This document shows, piece by piece, positions 1-13,788 of a DNA stretch of 64,000 nt. This stretch comes from Acanthacorydalis orientalis (lineage: Eukaryota > Arthropoda > Insecta > Megaloptera > Corydalidae). A program made the translations under genes and the position numbers. The number at the start of each line of letters is the position of its first letter. The first letter of the stretch is position 1. The stretch lies in assembly GCA_034766995.1 (NCBI GenBank), contig CM068314.1, positions 23,272,284 through 23,336,283 of the forward strand. The letters run 5' to 3'. The notes beneath the pieces were generated by a model. It was not told the origin of the DNA. It made no database searches and saw only the letters and a program-made list of their open reading frames with translations.

Positions 1-1163
1 TTCGTGTATTGTGGACGTACGCTTATGTATGTGTATATATGTGTTTCATAGATGTGTTTATACGTGAAAGAATGCTTAAATGTATTCGTGTAGATGTGTT
101 TGCTTTGCGAATGATAGCAAGAGAAAGAAAATAAACCCGGCGACGACCTTGGAAAATAAACACTTTAGCAGTCCATGAAAAGTAACAGAAGGGAAAAGTT
201 TCTATTATTTTTTTAACTGAATGGAGTTAATAAATATTTACATAAGCCACAATACACAGATAATGAAATAACAAAAAGGTTTATGAAGGCAACACTGTCA
301 TAAAAATACAATGCACAAACCAAAATTGAAAGCAATATTATTTTTAGAAATTTTATGGTTGACAAGTATTATTAATGAAATATGCCAGTAGATTAAATAT
401 TAATAATCTTAAAATTTTAATTCTTTTCGAGTACTAAAATGTATAACAGACGATTTCAACGAATGTCATTAAATAATAAAAAATATTTAATAAAATTTAC
501 TTCGTGAGATTTGGTGACAAGTCTGCGTTTACTCTTAGAAAAATCGATTATTTTAGTAAGATAAATTATTGGAATAATTACACTTATTTTACTCCAAATG
601 TACAGTAAAACATAAAAAAATATGAAATGAAGTAATTTGTCATATATAATGCATTTAGGAATATTTTTTTGTCAAATAAAGTATTCATAAATGAATCCAG
701 CATTTAATTTTTAATGATTAAAAAAGTAGACATTCTATAATAAATAGATCAATTAAAAAAAATTATATTTTCTTCAATTTTAAATTACAACGTTGTATGA
801 AAATAATGTTTTTAAAGTAATCATGTTATTAATAAAAAATATTACACAATGAATATTTTCGTTAAATAATTATTCTTTGTTTATACTCTGCAGAGATTTA
901 AACCTGTATGATTTAATTGTCGTATAATAATCATTATTGGATTTTTAAATTCAATGCTTTTTAAAATCGCTTTATTTCCACTAAAATACAGTAACTGGTA
1001 GTGTTGACCAATCACTTAGACGACTTACTTTAAAGCGATTAAAAGATTAACTTTTATCGGCAAAAATCGTTTTCAAATAATTGTAACAAAATTTTCAGTG
1101 GAAATAAATTCATTTTGTTAGCGAATTAGGGAATATATTTAGTATTGACGTACAAATAACATA

Positions 1164-1166
<3 letters not shown>

Positions 1167-1226
<60 letters not shown>
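1167..1226. repeat. (TA)n microsatellite
   Basis: An uninterrupted run of alternating T and A of about 60 bp. It is self-complementary and could extrude a cruciform. Confidence 0.97.
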
Positions 1227-1230
<4 letters not shown>

Positions 1231-1519
1231 TACAGAAATCAAACACTGTTTTGTAGTATAAATTAATATTTTTGTAAAAATAAAAATGAAATTAAATTTA
1301 TAAATAATTCATAAAATGATACCATGTTACATCAAGAACATGTTGAATATATTTTCAAATAAACATTCTGTATTGAACTATTTAACTTTATAAAAGCTCA
1401 AGGAAATGTATACATTTTAAATGTAAGCTTCATATTTACGTTTTTATTCTTTAAATGTATTTTCAAGCTACTGAAAAAAACTTTATGCAAAACATACATA
1501 TAACAAACCAACAAACGTA

Positions 1520-1522
<3 letters not shown>

Positions 1523-1597
<75 letters not shown>
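1523..1597. repeat. (TA)n microsatellite, about 75 bp
   Basis: A perfect alternating A/T array, among the longest in the window. Confidence 0.97.
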
Positions 1598-1598
<1 letters not shown>

Positions 1599-2639
1599 CT
1601 GTAAAAGCGAGCATATTTTAAATTGCGTATAATTATTTATTATAGGAACTTGTTATTTTCTCGACTTAATAATAATTTGTTTCTTTTGAATGTAGAAAAA
1701 TATACAACATTTTTTATCGTTCAGAAATAAAATATATTTGTATTCTACTAAGTACCTATTTTTGAAAACGATATATCAATTAAGTGAACTGTTTTTAAAG
1801 TTATTATTTTTTACAATCCAAAAGATTTTTTATTCAAATTTTAAAAAACTATTAAACACTAAAAATAAATATGTATATATATATATATATATATAATATT
1901 TTTTTAAATACTTCTATTGTTATTTTAAAACTATTTTTTTAATAAAACCATTTGCTTTAGTAATATGAAGTATTGGCCATTTAAAACTTTCAAGTGATTA
2001 CCGCTTTGAATTTTTTATGAAATGTATGTGCGACATAGAAAGTGTATTGAAAATAATAAAATATTTTATTCATACTCAAGAAGAGTTAATTTGGTTTACT
2101 ACTGAATTATATTGGTTTATGTAATTGATAAATGAAATAAACTTTTAAGACTTCATAGATTAAAATGGCTATGCACATTTTTTAAATATCAGTACATGTT
2201 TAACAGACAGATTTATTATTTTTTACTAATCAATTAATTATTGAAAATATTGCATTATTGAATTTTATATTTTACTTCATTATCATGAATAACATATTAT
2301 CCAATTTAATCTGCTAATTTGGTACAGTGTTCATGTATAATTTTATTTAGAGAAATACTCTATTTTTCACTAAATAATTTAATAAAGTAGCAGTATTTTG
2401 GAAAATAATTTAACTAAAAAAATAGTTAGTTAAGTATATATTTTTACAATAATATTTATATTAATTGTATCTCGGAGCTAAAAATACGATCTAGTATTAA
2501 TTTGAGTTATATATTAAATATTCCTCGTAGTTGCGTTAAGATTTCCCACTTTTCTTTAATTAGGCTATTACAAAATTGGAATTAATTAGAAAATAGAATG
2601 GAGAAACCTAATTAGCGAATCTTCCGTATATACAATTGT

Positions 2640-2835
2640 CTCTGGTACGATGTTACTACATAGATATGTCTATACTCGATGTAAAAGACAACGGGGTTGG
2701 GATTCACTTTGCTACGGATACATAGTTTGCATTCCGATCAGGTAATTACACTAATTATGTTATCGTTGTGTTGCACACCACCACCTACATGTAGCAGAGA
2801 GCAACGAGGGTCGCCTGTACTGTTGTCATCAGATA
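2640..2835. other. GC-richer islet, unidentified
   Basis: About 195 bp with clearly more G+C than its surroundings, containing CACCACCACCTACATGTAG-type and AGCAACGAGGGTCGCC-type words. No open frame or transposon motif is recognisable. It could be an old element fragment, a regulatory element or a decayed exon. Confidence 0.4.
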
Positions 2836-4171
2836 CAAAATTATTATGTTAATAGAATTGCTAGTATTTATTATGAATTAAATATTATATATTCAGTATT
2901 AATATGGAAATACTAATGTTTAGACAACGTTTTTGAAAAGTAGTAAATTAAAATCTTATATTGATTATTATCTATGTTTTTAAAATTTGTTTATTTTCTT
3001 TGAAACAAATATATAGGAAAAATTTTATTATAATGCTTCTGTGAAACTTGAAGGGATCGTTTCTTGAAGATAATGTTAATTGTGTTGAAATAACAAAACC
3101 TTTGTCCTAAGTTGCATAGTTAGGGAGATAAGAACAGTACAAGATAATGACATTACGACTAAATGTTTGTGCATCTTACCCGATGACAAATTAGTTATGC
3201 CATTCCTCTTCGATTATTCAGAAGTACAAGTATTTTTAAAAATCAAATTTTACGTTTAAAAAATAACTATATATATATACATTCTGGTATTTTATTCCTT
3301 CTCGTAACAAATATTTATGATATTTCAGTTAATATATGAATCTATAATAACTTATTGATTTCTGCAACATACAGGACTACAAAACTCTTTCATCCAATAT
3401 TTAAATTAATAATAATCATTGATTTATTATTGTATAGATTAGTGACAGTATTGGTTGTCTAATAATATTATGGCCTTTTTACCTCATTTGTTTTCCGGTG
3501 ATTATTTTTTTGAAGATTGATCTTTAATTATTTGTTACACCTTTATTTTGTATAATTTAGGATTCTAAAAATAAACTATTTCTCCTATTCATATAACCAG
3601 TTATAATAAAACATTGTCCGTCAAAAACGTCGTGTCAAAAACGGGAAATTTATACAATACGAGTATCAATGAGAAATGTAACACATAATGTTTTCAAGTA
3701 AACAAATTTGGTTATTCATTTAAATTAATTCAAATTCTCCGATTGTATATATAAATCTTAATTTAAAAAATATCATTGTGTGTCAAGTTAAAAAATACTT
3801 GTGTGCAAAATAATTAATGTTAAGAAAGAAATAATATTATCTATTTTTAAATAATGCTTAATTTCAATTCGAATGAAGCATTCATGATGAGTTTTAATTT
3901 CTTTATTATGATATAGGTTATAATTGTCGACTCATTATATTCAGTTAATTTCACAATAATACAATTATGATCGCTTCTCAATTCACAAGAGCATATTATA
4001 TGAGAGTATATTATATAAGAGCAAACATGCATACGAACAAATTATAAAATATTAGTGAAACTTTCAAGTTGTGTACATACGTTTTCGAGATTCTGTTCAG
4101 AATAGAACTATTTTATTCCTAAATCAATAATAATTTGTAATTAATGACTATGCTCAGTTTTTTAAGAGAAA

Positions 4172-4176
<5 letters not shown>

Positions 4177-4220
<44 letters not shown>
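4177..4220. repeat. (TA)n microsatellite
   Basis: A perfect alternating array, continuing imperfectly (ACATATAT) for a few more bases. Confidence 0.97.
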
Positions 4221-4227
<7 letters not shown>

Positions 4228-6225
4228 TCATGTAATATTTGATAAGAATATTTTATGTTAAAGTTTCATTTATAAATATATTTCTTTGTACTGAATTTAA
4301 GTTAATGTTGAGAAAAGAAATATTTTAATTAATAACCTTACACAAAGTAGCCCAATGGTTTGATTTAAGTAATTAAAAAAAATAAATTATATTTCCTATT
4401 GTTCTGTAAAATATGGCACGGGTTTTTTTTGTAATAAAGAGTTCTTTTATATGCATTTTCTGTCATATGAAAAATGAATTGCTCCGTACAGCCGGTTTAC
4501 TCGTTTGTGTATGTAAAATAATGAAAAAATCCTAAATAATTATTGAACATTTTGAATAATGAACAATGTCAAATTCATTAAACTTTCAAAATTAATAGTA
4601 ATTATTTGAAAACTGTAGTTGGAGTTAAAACAATGGCGCTCTGCAAAAGCCTGCATTCCGGTGATAGCTACAAACTTCGTTCATTTATCGCTTTTGAAAA
4701 CTTTGTTATTTCAATAATGGCAACGTAGTAGTTATTAAATTCATGTTCTTTATTTAAAAATTATTTTTTGTCAAATATATTTTACTTGTATATCGTTTTT
4801 CATATTTTTTTATAATGTTATAATTCAAACGATTTATTTTGCATAAGTACATATTTATGCATGAAATAAATGTTTTGGATAATTTAAGGGTTTGCACTAT
4901 AGTTTACTGGCATGCAGTCTATGTTGAATTTCAATTATGTGTATTTCAGTACACATTTTAAATACATGGAAAATATTTGTGTAGACATATAAGTTGGCAT
5001 TTTCACAATTGTTAAATTTTATCATAGACATAAGTACAATATTAATTTGGTAACAAAATATGCTGTCATGGAAGTCAGCTTAGTTGATGAAACGAAGAAT
5101 GTTTGTTGCCACGGTATGGTTTTTGACACTGGATAAATTTTTTGAAAAATATTTTTTTCTTAAAAAACTGTATTTTTTTGATTATTAAACATTTTAATTG
5201 TTGTTTATACATGGACAAACTTTTTTGGCTGCAGGTTCCAAGTTGTAATACAATATTAATATTTAAATTTTATTTTTTTACTTAATGTTCCAGTTTAAAG
5301 AAAATATCGTTTTAAAAATTACAGTTTAAAGAAAATATCAAAATTTACTATTATACTGTTTTGTTAATTACAAACGTTTCCTGATATGAAGAACAATCTT
5401 TTTCAAAATTATAAGCGAAATATTTGTTTCATGGAATAAAATAAATGAGCAGTGTTTCTTTGATAGCCCTACTTTTTTAATTAACAATAAAACAATCTTT
5501 AAATTTTATTTTGGAATACGAGTGAAAATAATTTACTTAATAAGTAACAAATATACTTGCTAAATTATTATTATTTTCTCATTTTAAATAGGTATTTAGA
5601 ATGAAAAAAATAGCAATAATCACATTTAATTTTTCAACTATTTAAAGAAATTATTGCGTTTTCAATTCAATATTTTTACAATATTCTAATGAATTCTATG
5701 AACGTATAGTGAAAATGAAGGATATTTTCAATTCAGCTGTTTCAGGTAAATAGTTTCATTTAAAATTTTAATTATAAATTTAAAACTAATCTTAATTATC
5801 TGCATGTTGTACATTTTTTTAAATAAAATTAATAAACAGATGCTCTTTAAGTATTCTATTTTTGGAAATGTAATTAAAGTAATACGAATAAATTAATGTA
5901 TTATATTTTAGTTAAGTAGTTTGTGTTAATGGTTGTAACACTAATATCACTTTTAGGACACTAACAATATGATGTATAAACATAACAAAACGTATTCGCT
6001 GACTTCAAATAGAACTCACGCAACTGGAAAGGGTTAATTAAAGAACAAACAATTTCTCTGTTGACTTATTACGATTATGTTCTATGTTATTAATGTTTCG
6101 CAAAATATCTTGGTTCTGAAACTGTTTGCATGGCACTCATGTGTAAATAATTTGTTTTAGAAGATGTTTTTTCAAAGAAAAAACACTACACTCGCATACC
6201 CACATATCCAAATACACATAAACAA

Positions 6226-6230
<5 letters not shown>

Positions 6231-6262
<32 letters not shown>
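6231..6262. repeat. (TA)n microsatellite
   Basis: A perfect alternating array of about 32 bp. Confidence 0.95.
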
Positions 6263-6266
<4 letters not shown>

Positions 6267-6420
6267 ATTTTCCTGGTAGATACATTAAATTCCTTAATTA
6301 ATTATTTATTAAAACCGGGATGATAAATATTTTACTTTTAACAATGAAAAATGTCACAATTAAATTTCTTACAATAATATTTTTTTTTGTGTCTTATTTT
6401 TTAATACATTTTCTTTTCTT

Positions 6421-6424
<4 letters not shown>

Positions 6425-6465
<41 letters not shown>
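6425..6465. repeat. (TA)n microsatellite
   Basis: An alternating array of about 41 bp. In one frame it gives a meaningless YIYIYI reading. Confidence 0.95.
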
Positions 6466-6469
<4 letters not shown>

Positions 6470-6872
6470 ATTTGTATTACATTGTGCCATTTAAACTTTA
6501 ATCATAAAAAAATCAAGATGTAATATTTTTTTTTCCATTTTTAATCATACTTGTATAAGTAATGAAAATATATTTTTATAAAAAATTATAAAATAAGGAA
6601 ATAATTTTATTGAAACAATGAAATTGAATTTAAATATACTTTCCTTTCAAATTTTAATAATACATTTTAAAAATAATAAATTTTCATATTTTAGTATTAT
6701 GAGTTAATGTTTAGTTTTGAATAGTAATTATTAATTCAATAAATTTTAGCATGTACCTTATAATATTAAAAAGTAAATAAAGCTAGTCACTACTTAAATG
6801 GTGTTGATCTGAAAAATAATTGATTGAAAAAATTAAAGAACACTGTTTTAATAAAATACTAGTTCTAAATTA

Positions 6873-7390
6873 TTAGGTGTACACATTAATTTCGTGCTTT
6901 TTAATAGAAAGTGAATGTTGATTTTTGGAAAAATGAAATACATTTTAATCCTCAAAATATTTGCCATTATTTTATGTATTTTTGTTCTATTGAGTAACTG
7001 ACGAATCTCTTGTCGAAAAAAGATGACTGCTTTGAGTCGATGAAGTCATAACGCATGTTTGGATCTTTTTCACAGTTTAAGTATTTTTTTTCATATTTTA
7101 TGCGATAAAATGCCTTGTATCAAAGCTGAAAAAATCATTCCTACAGTTTCGATAGCATTATTTTCAATTGAAATGCAAAAAATATGCAATGCTTAATATT
7201 CTGCTTATTGGACACTGTCGTATTCACTACTGTTTTGTGAAGTTATGCCAACAGCTAGGCAAAAATATATAATATTTTTGAATGTTAAAATTAGCACTTC
7301 AAAATCCTAAAAAAATGAGAAAACATTTTGATTTAAAACACAGTTATGTTTGATTAAACTTAAAGGCACTGAATTAATTTTTATATCTAA
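6873..7390 (-). mobile_element. 518-bp mariner deletion derivative, family 1 copy A
   Basis: This segment aligns by eye along its whole length with 62416-62933 (same orientation) and 43391-43907 (opposite orientation). All three are 517-518 bp. Ends read TTAGGTGTACAC... and ...TATCTAA, next to TA dinucleotides, as expected for TA-targeting mariner elements. Read on the minus strand, the better copies encode a mariner transposase N-terminus (MAxEKxHI..., helix-turn-helix start) fused directly to the C-terminal tail (EEVxKxI...RQMExxY). About 200 residues, including the whole catalytic D,D,D core, are missing. This copy has the same layout with stops and frameshifts. It is therefore non-autonomous and could only have moved with a transposase supplied in trans. 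Confidence 0.85.
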
Positions 7391-9375
7391 TATACTTCTA
7401 TTCTAATTTTTTAACAATTAATATAATATTGTAATAAAAATTTGCATTATTAAGGAAAAAATATGTAATCTTTTTACTTTTAAAAATTAAAAAAATCTTT
7501 TAATTTTAATTTCACTTTTAAAATTAATTACAAAATTGATTAATCATAATATAAACAATTTATTTATGTATTTACATTCTGCTTAAAATGTTGTATGATG
7601 AATTTTATAATTTGTTGTTCATATCTTTTTGCAAGTAAATGTTTATTTTATTATTGTTATTTTATAATAAAATTATAAATTGTTTGACGTGATACTTTAT
7701 TAATTTATTTTTCATTTATATTTTTTAAACTTATTATGTTAATGTATTGAACATCCAAATTATTTAATTATTCATACTTTAAATTTATCGTGAAGATACA
7801 TTTATGTACTCTTTTATTATTTACGTTGACTGTAGAAACATAAATTCGAAAATTAAAAAAATATAATTACAACTGTAAGCTATGGAAATTAACAAAAATT
7901 AATAAAAGCATTTCGTACGCAAAACAACTATAAACTTTTTAGTTTTCCGCCATACGACTTTCTCTAGTTTTCTATAGCGCGTACAAGAATCATCGAAATA
8001 AATAATAAAAGCAGTTAGAACAGTCTGTTCGTGATGTACGAAGAGACGAAGGTCCGGTCGGATTGTGGCTGCTCTCGTTGACGAACTCGACAACAACTTT
8101 GACATTCAGACTTGGACGATAATTAAAGTTGATGTTGGCCATTATGTAGTGTGTCGACATGCTCGTTTGAAGCGCCGCTACCAAGTGTTCCTGTAACTAA
8201 AATTATTGTCTTCTCTAACGAACTACGACGCTAGACGTGTTCATTGATCCAAGTGTTATTTACTTGAATAAGATTTCTTTTTCTTACACTTTTTTCAATG
8301 TACTTTTTATAGAATGCTGATGATATGGAAAGTTAGTACACATTTGATCGGAATTGATCTTAATGGAAAGTAATCAATTTTAAGAACCTTGATTTTCGAA
8401 CATGTAACTTTGTTTCATAAGTATTCTTACAAATATAATACAAACAAGATTTTTTTAAAGGCGTATTTTAACTCCCAGTCATATTTTATTATGAAAAAAT
8501 GCGTTATATACGTATTAATATTATTTTTTAACACATACATTTCCTTTAACCTAGATTATACAGAAAAACTAGGACTAACCTCAATTACGGTTTTAAAAAA
8601 TTAGTTTCAATATAAATTGATTTTTCTAATAAGATTTGTTGATATACTTTTTAAATTTAATACATAATATTTTAAAGAGCTATTTAAAATTGTTCAAAAA
8701 AACAATGACTATGATATATAAAAATAACAGTGAAAATGATCTTTTCATACAATTTAGTCTCTTAGTACGAATAATTATAAATGGCTTTTTTAAAGTTATA
8801 TATTGAATTGAAAAATATTAAATGTTATTAATTATATACAAAAATTGTAAAAATGTTTTTTCTTGTATATGCACGATAGCAGTGAAGTCAATCAATTATA
8901 TATTAGTTCTAAAATCGAATGTAAATTATTTAACTGACATGAATTTCTCTTGTTTAAATTTTTAAACTTATTAATTGTTTTTATCTTAATATTAGCATTT
9001 TTTCAAGTCAGATAGTAAACTATTTTTGTGTATGAAAATGAGTTTAAGTACTGATCTGTATAAACAACATCTGATTTTTTTTATTAATTTAAAGTTTGTT
9101 GATTGTATTTTTTTTAAACAAGAAAAATTAATTTTTTTGAAAGACAATAATACTTAATTATTTTTTTTGACCAAGAAATATACTTTATATTGGTTAATAA
9201 TGGGTTTCAACTGAATTTAACAAAGTGAAAAAATAACATATAAATAAAATAGAGCGAACATTCCATTATTTATCAAATTATCACATTTATTTATCTATTT
9301 GTTTAGAAGAAATAGCTTTTTACTATTTTTCTTTTTTTTATTACAAATTATAAGTATGTAACACATGTATGATAA

Positions 9376-9381
<6 letters not shown>
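7391..9381. other. Non-coding stretch with a GC-richer islet at 7.9-8.25 kb
   Basis: Mostly AT-rich sequence without features. Positions 7,900-8,250 are richer in G+C (CGACAT, GTCCGGTCGG, GGCGC words). On the minus strand the islet gives two overlapping open frames of 64 and 68 codons in different registers, which suggests a decayed coding sequence rather than a live gene. I do not recognise the protein family. Confidence 0.4.

Positions 9382-9432
<51 letters not shown>
9382..9432. repeat. (TA)n microsatellite
   Basis: A perfect alternating array of about 50 bp. Confidence 0.97.
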
Positions 9433-9435
<3 letters not shown>

Positions 9436-10061
9436 AATAAATGTATCAGCAGTTGCTCTTATGTTCGTTCTACCCTGTATGTTGGCCTTTAAGAATGCAT
9501 GCGTTGATATCTATGGGCATCAATGAAAAAATGTATTTCGAAATCCGATTTTTAGGTTCTAAGAGAGTAGAATCGGGAGCGATTAATTATTAAATACAAT
9601 GTAGTGATGACAGTTGATTGCCTCGCGGTAAAATTCATAACTGAATCTAACATTTCCACACTGGAATAACCTTTGTTAGTGATTATCGGCATGGATAATG
9701 AATGAGATATTCTTCGAGAAAGTATTGGAGTAATTGGGATTAATTTTATACTGAAAGGAGAAACAAGAAAATGGAGTTGATAATGAAGTTAAAGTGATGG
9801 AGGAAACTATTGAAGAGAGTTTTTTCCAAATAAAGCCAATATTGGATTTAAAAATTGGAATTTGAACTACTGAACCATTCTCTTTAAAGTCCCGATCTTA
9901 TCTTAGTGATTATTACCCTCTTAGTTATTATAATGAGTGGTACTAAGACAGATATTTTCTTGAAACGATGTGTTCATTGCGACTGGCTGCACATTTTTTT
10001 TGAGGGAGGGATATAACACTTATTAATAAATATAAGAATTTTATATACTGAATTGATATTT

Positions 10062-10099
<38 letters not shown>

Positions 10100-10600
10100 A
10101 CAACATTTTTGACTTCATTGAGGTGACCGTAATTAAATTTATTTATAAAAGAAGAAAAGTTTTATTTAGAAAAAAAGTAGATGTACTTTCCGTAGGTACT
10201 GTTTATCACAAAAGAATTTTTAGAAGTTAAAAATACATCATTTAAAAATATATCAGAATTATTTTTATTAAATTATTTGTATAATTGTCAATTTATTTCA
10301 TTACAGAGTACTTTTAAATAAAGTATGTTCTTAATTAGCGGAATATAAGAGTTGACATTTTAACTATAGACTAAAAATGTTATGTGCTTTTGAATATTAT
10401 CGAATAAATGAGGTGAATTTGATTCAGTTATAAATTCTTTTATATAAAATCGTATTGTTTGTATAATATGTATAATCAATTAATCGATAGAACATTATTA
10501 TGTTGATATTAAGTCCAAGAATATAAATTAACCAAATATAAACATTAAATCACGAATAATTTATTGTAAATCCAATTTAGTCAAGAAGTATTATTGTCGA
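9433..10600. other. Non-coding stretch
   Basis: Positions 9,440-9,960 are slightly richer in G+C than the background but hold no frame or element that I can identify. A compound (CT)n(TA)n repeat sits near 10.06-10.10 kb. The rest is AT-rich. Confidence 0.5.
10063..10098. repeat. Compound (CT)n(TA)n microsatellite
   Basis: TCTCTCTCT passes directly into ATATATAT. The same compound design recurs near 43.03 kb and 53.76 kb. Confidence 0.93.
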
Positions 10601-10619
10601 CGTAATCTTTACGAATTTA

Positions 10620-11045
10620 AAACATAATAATCAATCTACCCGAACAGAAGAAGTACAATCGCAATCATCTTGTAACAATCCACACTGAAACGTTGCACAA
10701 ACGACAATAAAAAACCAAATGGACCCGTGTCAAATATATCTCTGTAGAGTGAAGCAAACACCCCACCTACTTGTGTCTACAGAGATATACTTAGCAATAA
10801 TCCAGCCGGGACCCGACTTGACATCTCTAGTATGGTGAAAAAACGATGTGCCCTTTGTCAATGTCGACACGACCTTGTCACAAGCTGGCTAGCGCCGTTT
10901 ACAAACTTTCTGCTAAATCTCCAGTTATTCTGACGTGGACAGCTTATAGATAATGGACGTACAGAAGGAGCTGCGGGTCCCGAGCAAAAAATGTACATCC
11001 TGGTGCGATGATGAGAGTTGTACCGTAAGAACAGTGGGAAGGGAC
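10620..11045. other. GC-richer islet with inverted repeat, unidentified element
   Basis: About 425 bp with many GC-containing words in an AT-rich background. It includes a perfect 13-bp inverted repeat (10735-10747 against 10777-10789). A direct near-repeat of GGACCCG...TGACA lies just outside the arms, at about 10721 and 10809. No long open frame is present. The compact structure suggests a small non-autonomous element or the end of a larger one. Confidence 0.4.
10735..10789. repeat. 13-bp inverted repeat with 29-nt loop
   Basis: TATATCTCTGTAG at 10735-10747 is the exact reverse complement of CTACAGAGATATA at 10777-10789. The loop carries the C-rich word CACCCCACC. The arms are not simple TA repeat, so a chance match is unlikely. 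Confidence 0.85.
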
Positions 11046-11123
11046 GGATTATGTTTGTGGAATTTTACATATGTTTTATAAATTACTCTAACATTTATTA
11101 TATATACACATACACATATGCAA

Positions 11124-11126
<3 letters not shown>

Positions 11127-11190
<64 letters not shown>
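11127..11190. repeat. (TA)n microsatellite, about 64 bp
   Basis: A perfect alternating A/T array preceded by imperfect ACACATACACATATG. Confidence 0.97.
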
Positions 11191-11193
<3 letters not shown>

Positions 11194-12566
11194 TCTTTTA
11201 AATGATGGTTAAGATTAGTATCATTTAGTTTTTATACCTTTGTTATTAAATAAAAGTTTTACGATATTTTTATGGCACGAAATTTTTATATAAAAACAAG
11301 TCAAACAAATGATTTTCTCTAATAAAACATTTAAACATACGTTCCATCTACGAATTAAAAAAATGATTGTATGATTTAAATAATTAAATATTTAAATATT
11401 CTAGTCGTTTTCGTCAATATAGATCATAATAATTAAAATAGACATAATTCTTAATAATTTATATCTCTTATGCTTATTATATTATTCATTATTTAATCTT
11501 ATTTGGAAAGTTTATAATCACAGTAAAATTATTTTTAAATCGCCATATGTTTAATTGATTAAATATTCAATTAGTGTGTCCAATTAATAAATTGTATTAA
11601 TGTATATTAATAATTTCTGACTAATTTTTAGAATTTTTATTGATATAAAGATTTTATTGAAGAGAATAGTAATTTTAAGTAAAAATAAATTTATATATGT
11701 ATTTTTTCTACTTTTATTATTTCATATTTTATAAACACGAAAAAGAAATATATTCTACTTTATTATAATCATTTTTAAATATGTTTCATTGCCTTCTTTC
11801 GTTACAAAGTAAATTTTCGATTTTAGAAAATTATCTTTTTTATAATTCAAAAATGGTTTAATTACTATTGAATAAAAAATTAAGAAATATGTGTTTACTC
11901 TAATTTATATCTAATATAATCTAATATATATATACATATTATTTACTTTTTTTATTAAATAAAATATTATGAATGTGCTATTTGAATAGTAGTAATATAT
12001 TTTTAAAAAGTTGTTTAATTATTGTAAAATAAAATTTTTTACACATTATTTTTTAAAATGGATAAAGAAGAATAATAATGAAATGTAGTTCAATTTTCCT
12101 GTAGAGTTAAGAGCTATGCAATAATTAAAATAATAAATAACGGTGTGAAACGAATGAGGAAAAATAATGTCGAATATTATTTAAAAAAAGAAATAATAGT
12201 TCACAAAATTTTTATAACGCTATTTCGTTATTAAGTGTATGAATGTTGAAGTAAATCTAGAACGGTCATTCGATTTGCAAAGAGAACAAAGGATGACCTC
12301 ATTTAACTATACTGTGGATACCCGTGGATCGTTTATATAAACGAGAATAACAGCACTAAAGATGGAACGATGCTTTAATATAAGTTCGTTGAAACTGATT
12401 CAACAGAATGTGGCAGTGAAAAGGAAATGATGATGGACAATGCATTTATATAAAAAGGGATATATCTTGTCATTATTATGAAATTAATTTACATATCCGT
12501 CTTGAAATTATTGTTTTGTATAAATATAGATTACACACACGTGCAAACGCCTAAACACATACACAG

Positions 12567-12568
<2 letters not shown>

Positions 12569-12597
<29 letters not shown>
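12569..12597. repeat. (TA)n microsatellite
   Basis: A perfect alternating array of about 29 bp, preceded by a short ACACAC tract. Confidence 0.95.
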
Positions 12598-12601
<4 letters not shown>

Positions 12602-13237
12602 ATTTTTTAAGAAAATATAGAATATTGAAAAAGAAAATATTTTTTTATAATAGTTTTTATTACATTGTAGTAATTTTATATACTTCGGTAGAAAAGATAG
12701 TGCTGTTATATATATTTTATTTGTATAAAACATGAATTCCTTCTTGCCATTGTTATGACATGAAACTACAGTTAAATAAATAAATCATTATATTAACAAT
12801 AGTATCAATAAACGAATCTACAAAACATTCCACAAGTTTACGAACTATTGATCTTATCACAACTTTTTATCACCAATAAGTTTTCATTGTTATCCATAAT
12901 AGTAACAAATAATACTTAACAAGTGATAAACACAAAACATATCACTGAAACCATGACCACTTAGTACTATGTGTTTAACATCGTAACTAAACGTTACTAT
13001 CTTTCGTTCTTGCAACGATGCCAACATCACCACAATAACTAACTTATCCTGACTACCATCTCATAGTAGACGATGAGGCGACATGAATACTATTTTTTGT
13101 TGACAATTTCTTCTCCCATCGTCGTAATTATATGAACCGGTGTGTAAGGATTTTGACTGTCGCATATTGTGACATCTGCGGTCAGATATTCAGGTTTGTT
13201 ATGTCTTCAGATTGTATTGTTGTAGGTGTTAGGACGG

Positions 13238-13238
<1 letters not shown>

Positions 13239-13281
<43 letters not shown>
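13239..13281. repeat. (TA)n microsatellite
   Basis: A perfect alternating array of about 43 bp. Confidence 0.96.
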
Positions 13282-13288
<7 letters not shown>

Positions 13289-13485
13289 AAATATTGTTAT
13301 ATTTTCTCGAAAAGATACATTAATAATATATATATCTCTTTAAATAATTCATTTTTTTGATCAAGTTATAGCATAATATATTTTGGATCTAAATAATTAA
13401 ATACCTTTTTAAATTGATATTTACCATTTCATTATTTAATAATTAAGTATATTTATTTAAAATGTGGTGTAATTTATAAATACAT

Positions 13486-13489
<4 letters not shown>

Positions 13490-13518
<29 letters not shown>
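13490..13518. repeat. (TA)n microsatellite next to a Helitron-like 5' end
   Basis: An alternating array that ends 3 bp before the TC 5' terminus of the first Helitron-like element. Confidence 0.95.
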
Positions 13519-13521
<3 letters not shown>

Positions 13522-13522
<1 letters not shown>

Positions 13523-13775
13523 CAAAATTATCCACAAAAAAATACAATGTTGCAAAAAATAATCTATTTGCGATATTTATATAGATACAATAACATATAT
13601 ATGTATATATCACGACTACGTTGCAATATATCCGTAATAATAATTATAGAGACATAATGAGTTTAAAAAATATGTTTATTGTTTCATTCGATTCATGTAC
13701 ATATAATTGACAACTGGCGCGCGCAGTGAGCCCGGGGGTTGGTGAGCGTAGCCAACAGGGTGTACAGTCCCCTAG
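13522..13775 (+). mobile_element. Helitron-like non-autonomous element, copy 1
   Basis: The segment begins TCAAAATTATCC and ends CCCCTAG, flanked by A on the left and T on the right. This is the A|TC...CTAG|T arrangement known for Helitrons, which make no target duplication. Near the 3' end is a GC-rich block (GGCGCGCGCAGTGAGCCCGG) and a small hairpin, GTTGG 13738-13742 with CCAAC 13752-13756, 19 nt from the end. Both the start and the GC-rich tail recur in the element immediately downstream. At 254 bp it carries no RepHel coding capacity. The hairpin is weaker and farther from the end than in textbook Helitrons, so the class remains an inference. Confidence 0.6.
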
Positions 13776-13788
13776 TATATATATAAAG

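Larger units (their letters stand above)
1..2639. other. AT-rich non-coding stretch
   Basis: No open frame of believable composition occurs here, on either strand. The DNA is A/T homopolymer-rich and broken by TA arrays near 1.17, 1.52 and 1.87 kb. I recognise no transposon end, RNA gene or exon in it. Confidence 0.7.
2836..6872. other. AT-rich non-coding stretch
   Basis: No supported gene. It contains TA arrays near 4.18, 6.23 and 6.43 kb. A short AAAGGGTTAA word near 6,028-6,037 resembles a piggyBac end followed by its TTAA target, but no partner end was found. Confidence 0.65.
11191..13521. other. AT-rich non-coding stretch
   Basis: No gene is supported. Segments 12.24-12.43 kb and 12.9-13.22 kb are a little less AT-rich but show no recognisable frame. 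TA arrays lie near 12.57, 13.24 and 13.49 kb. Confidence 0.6.
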
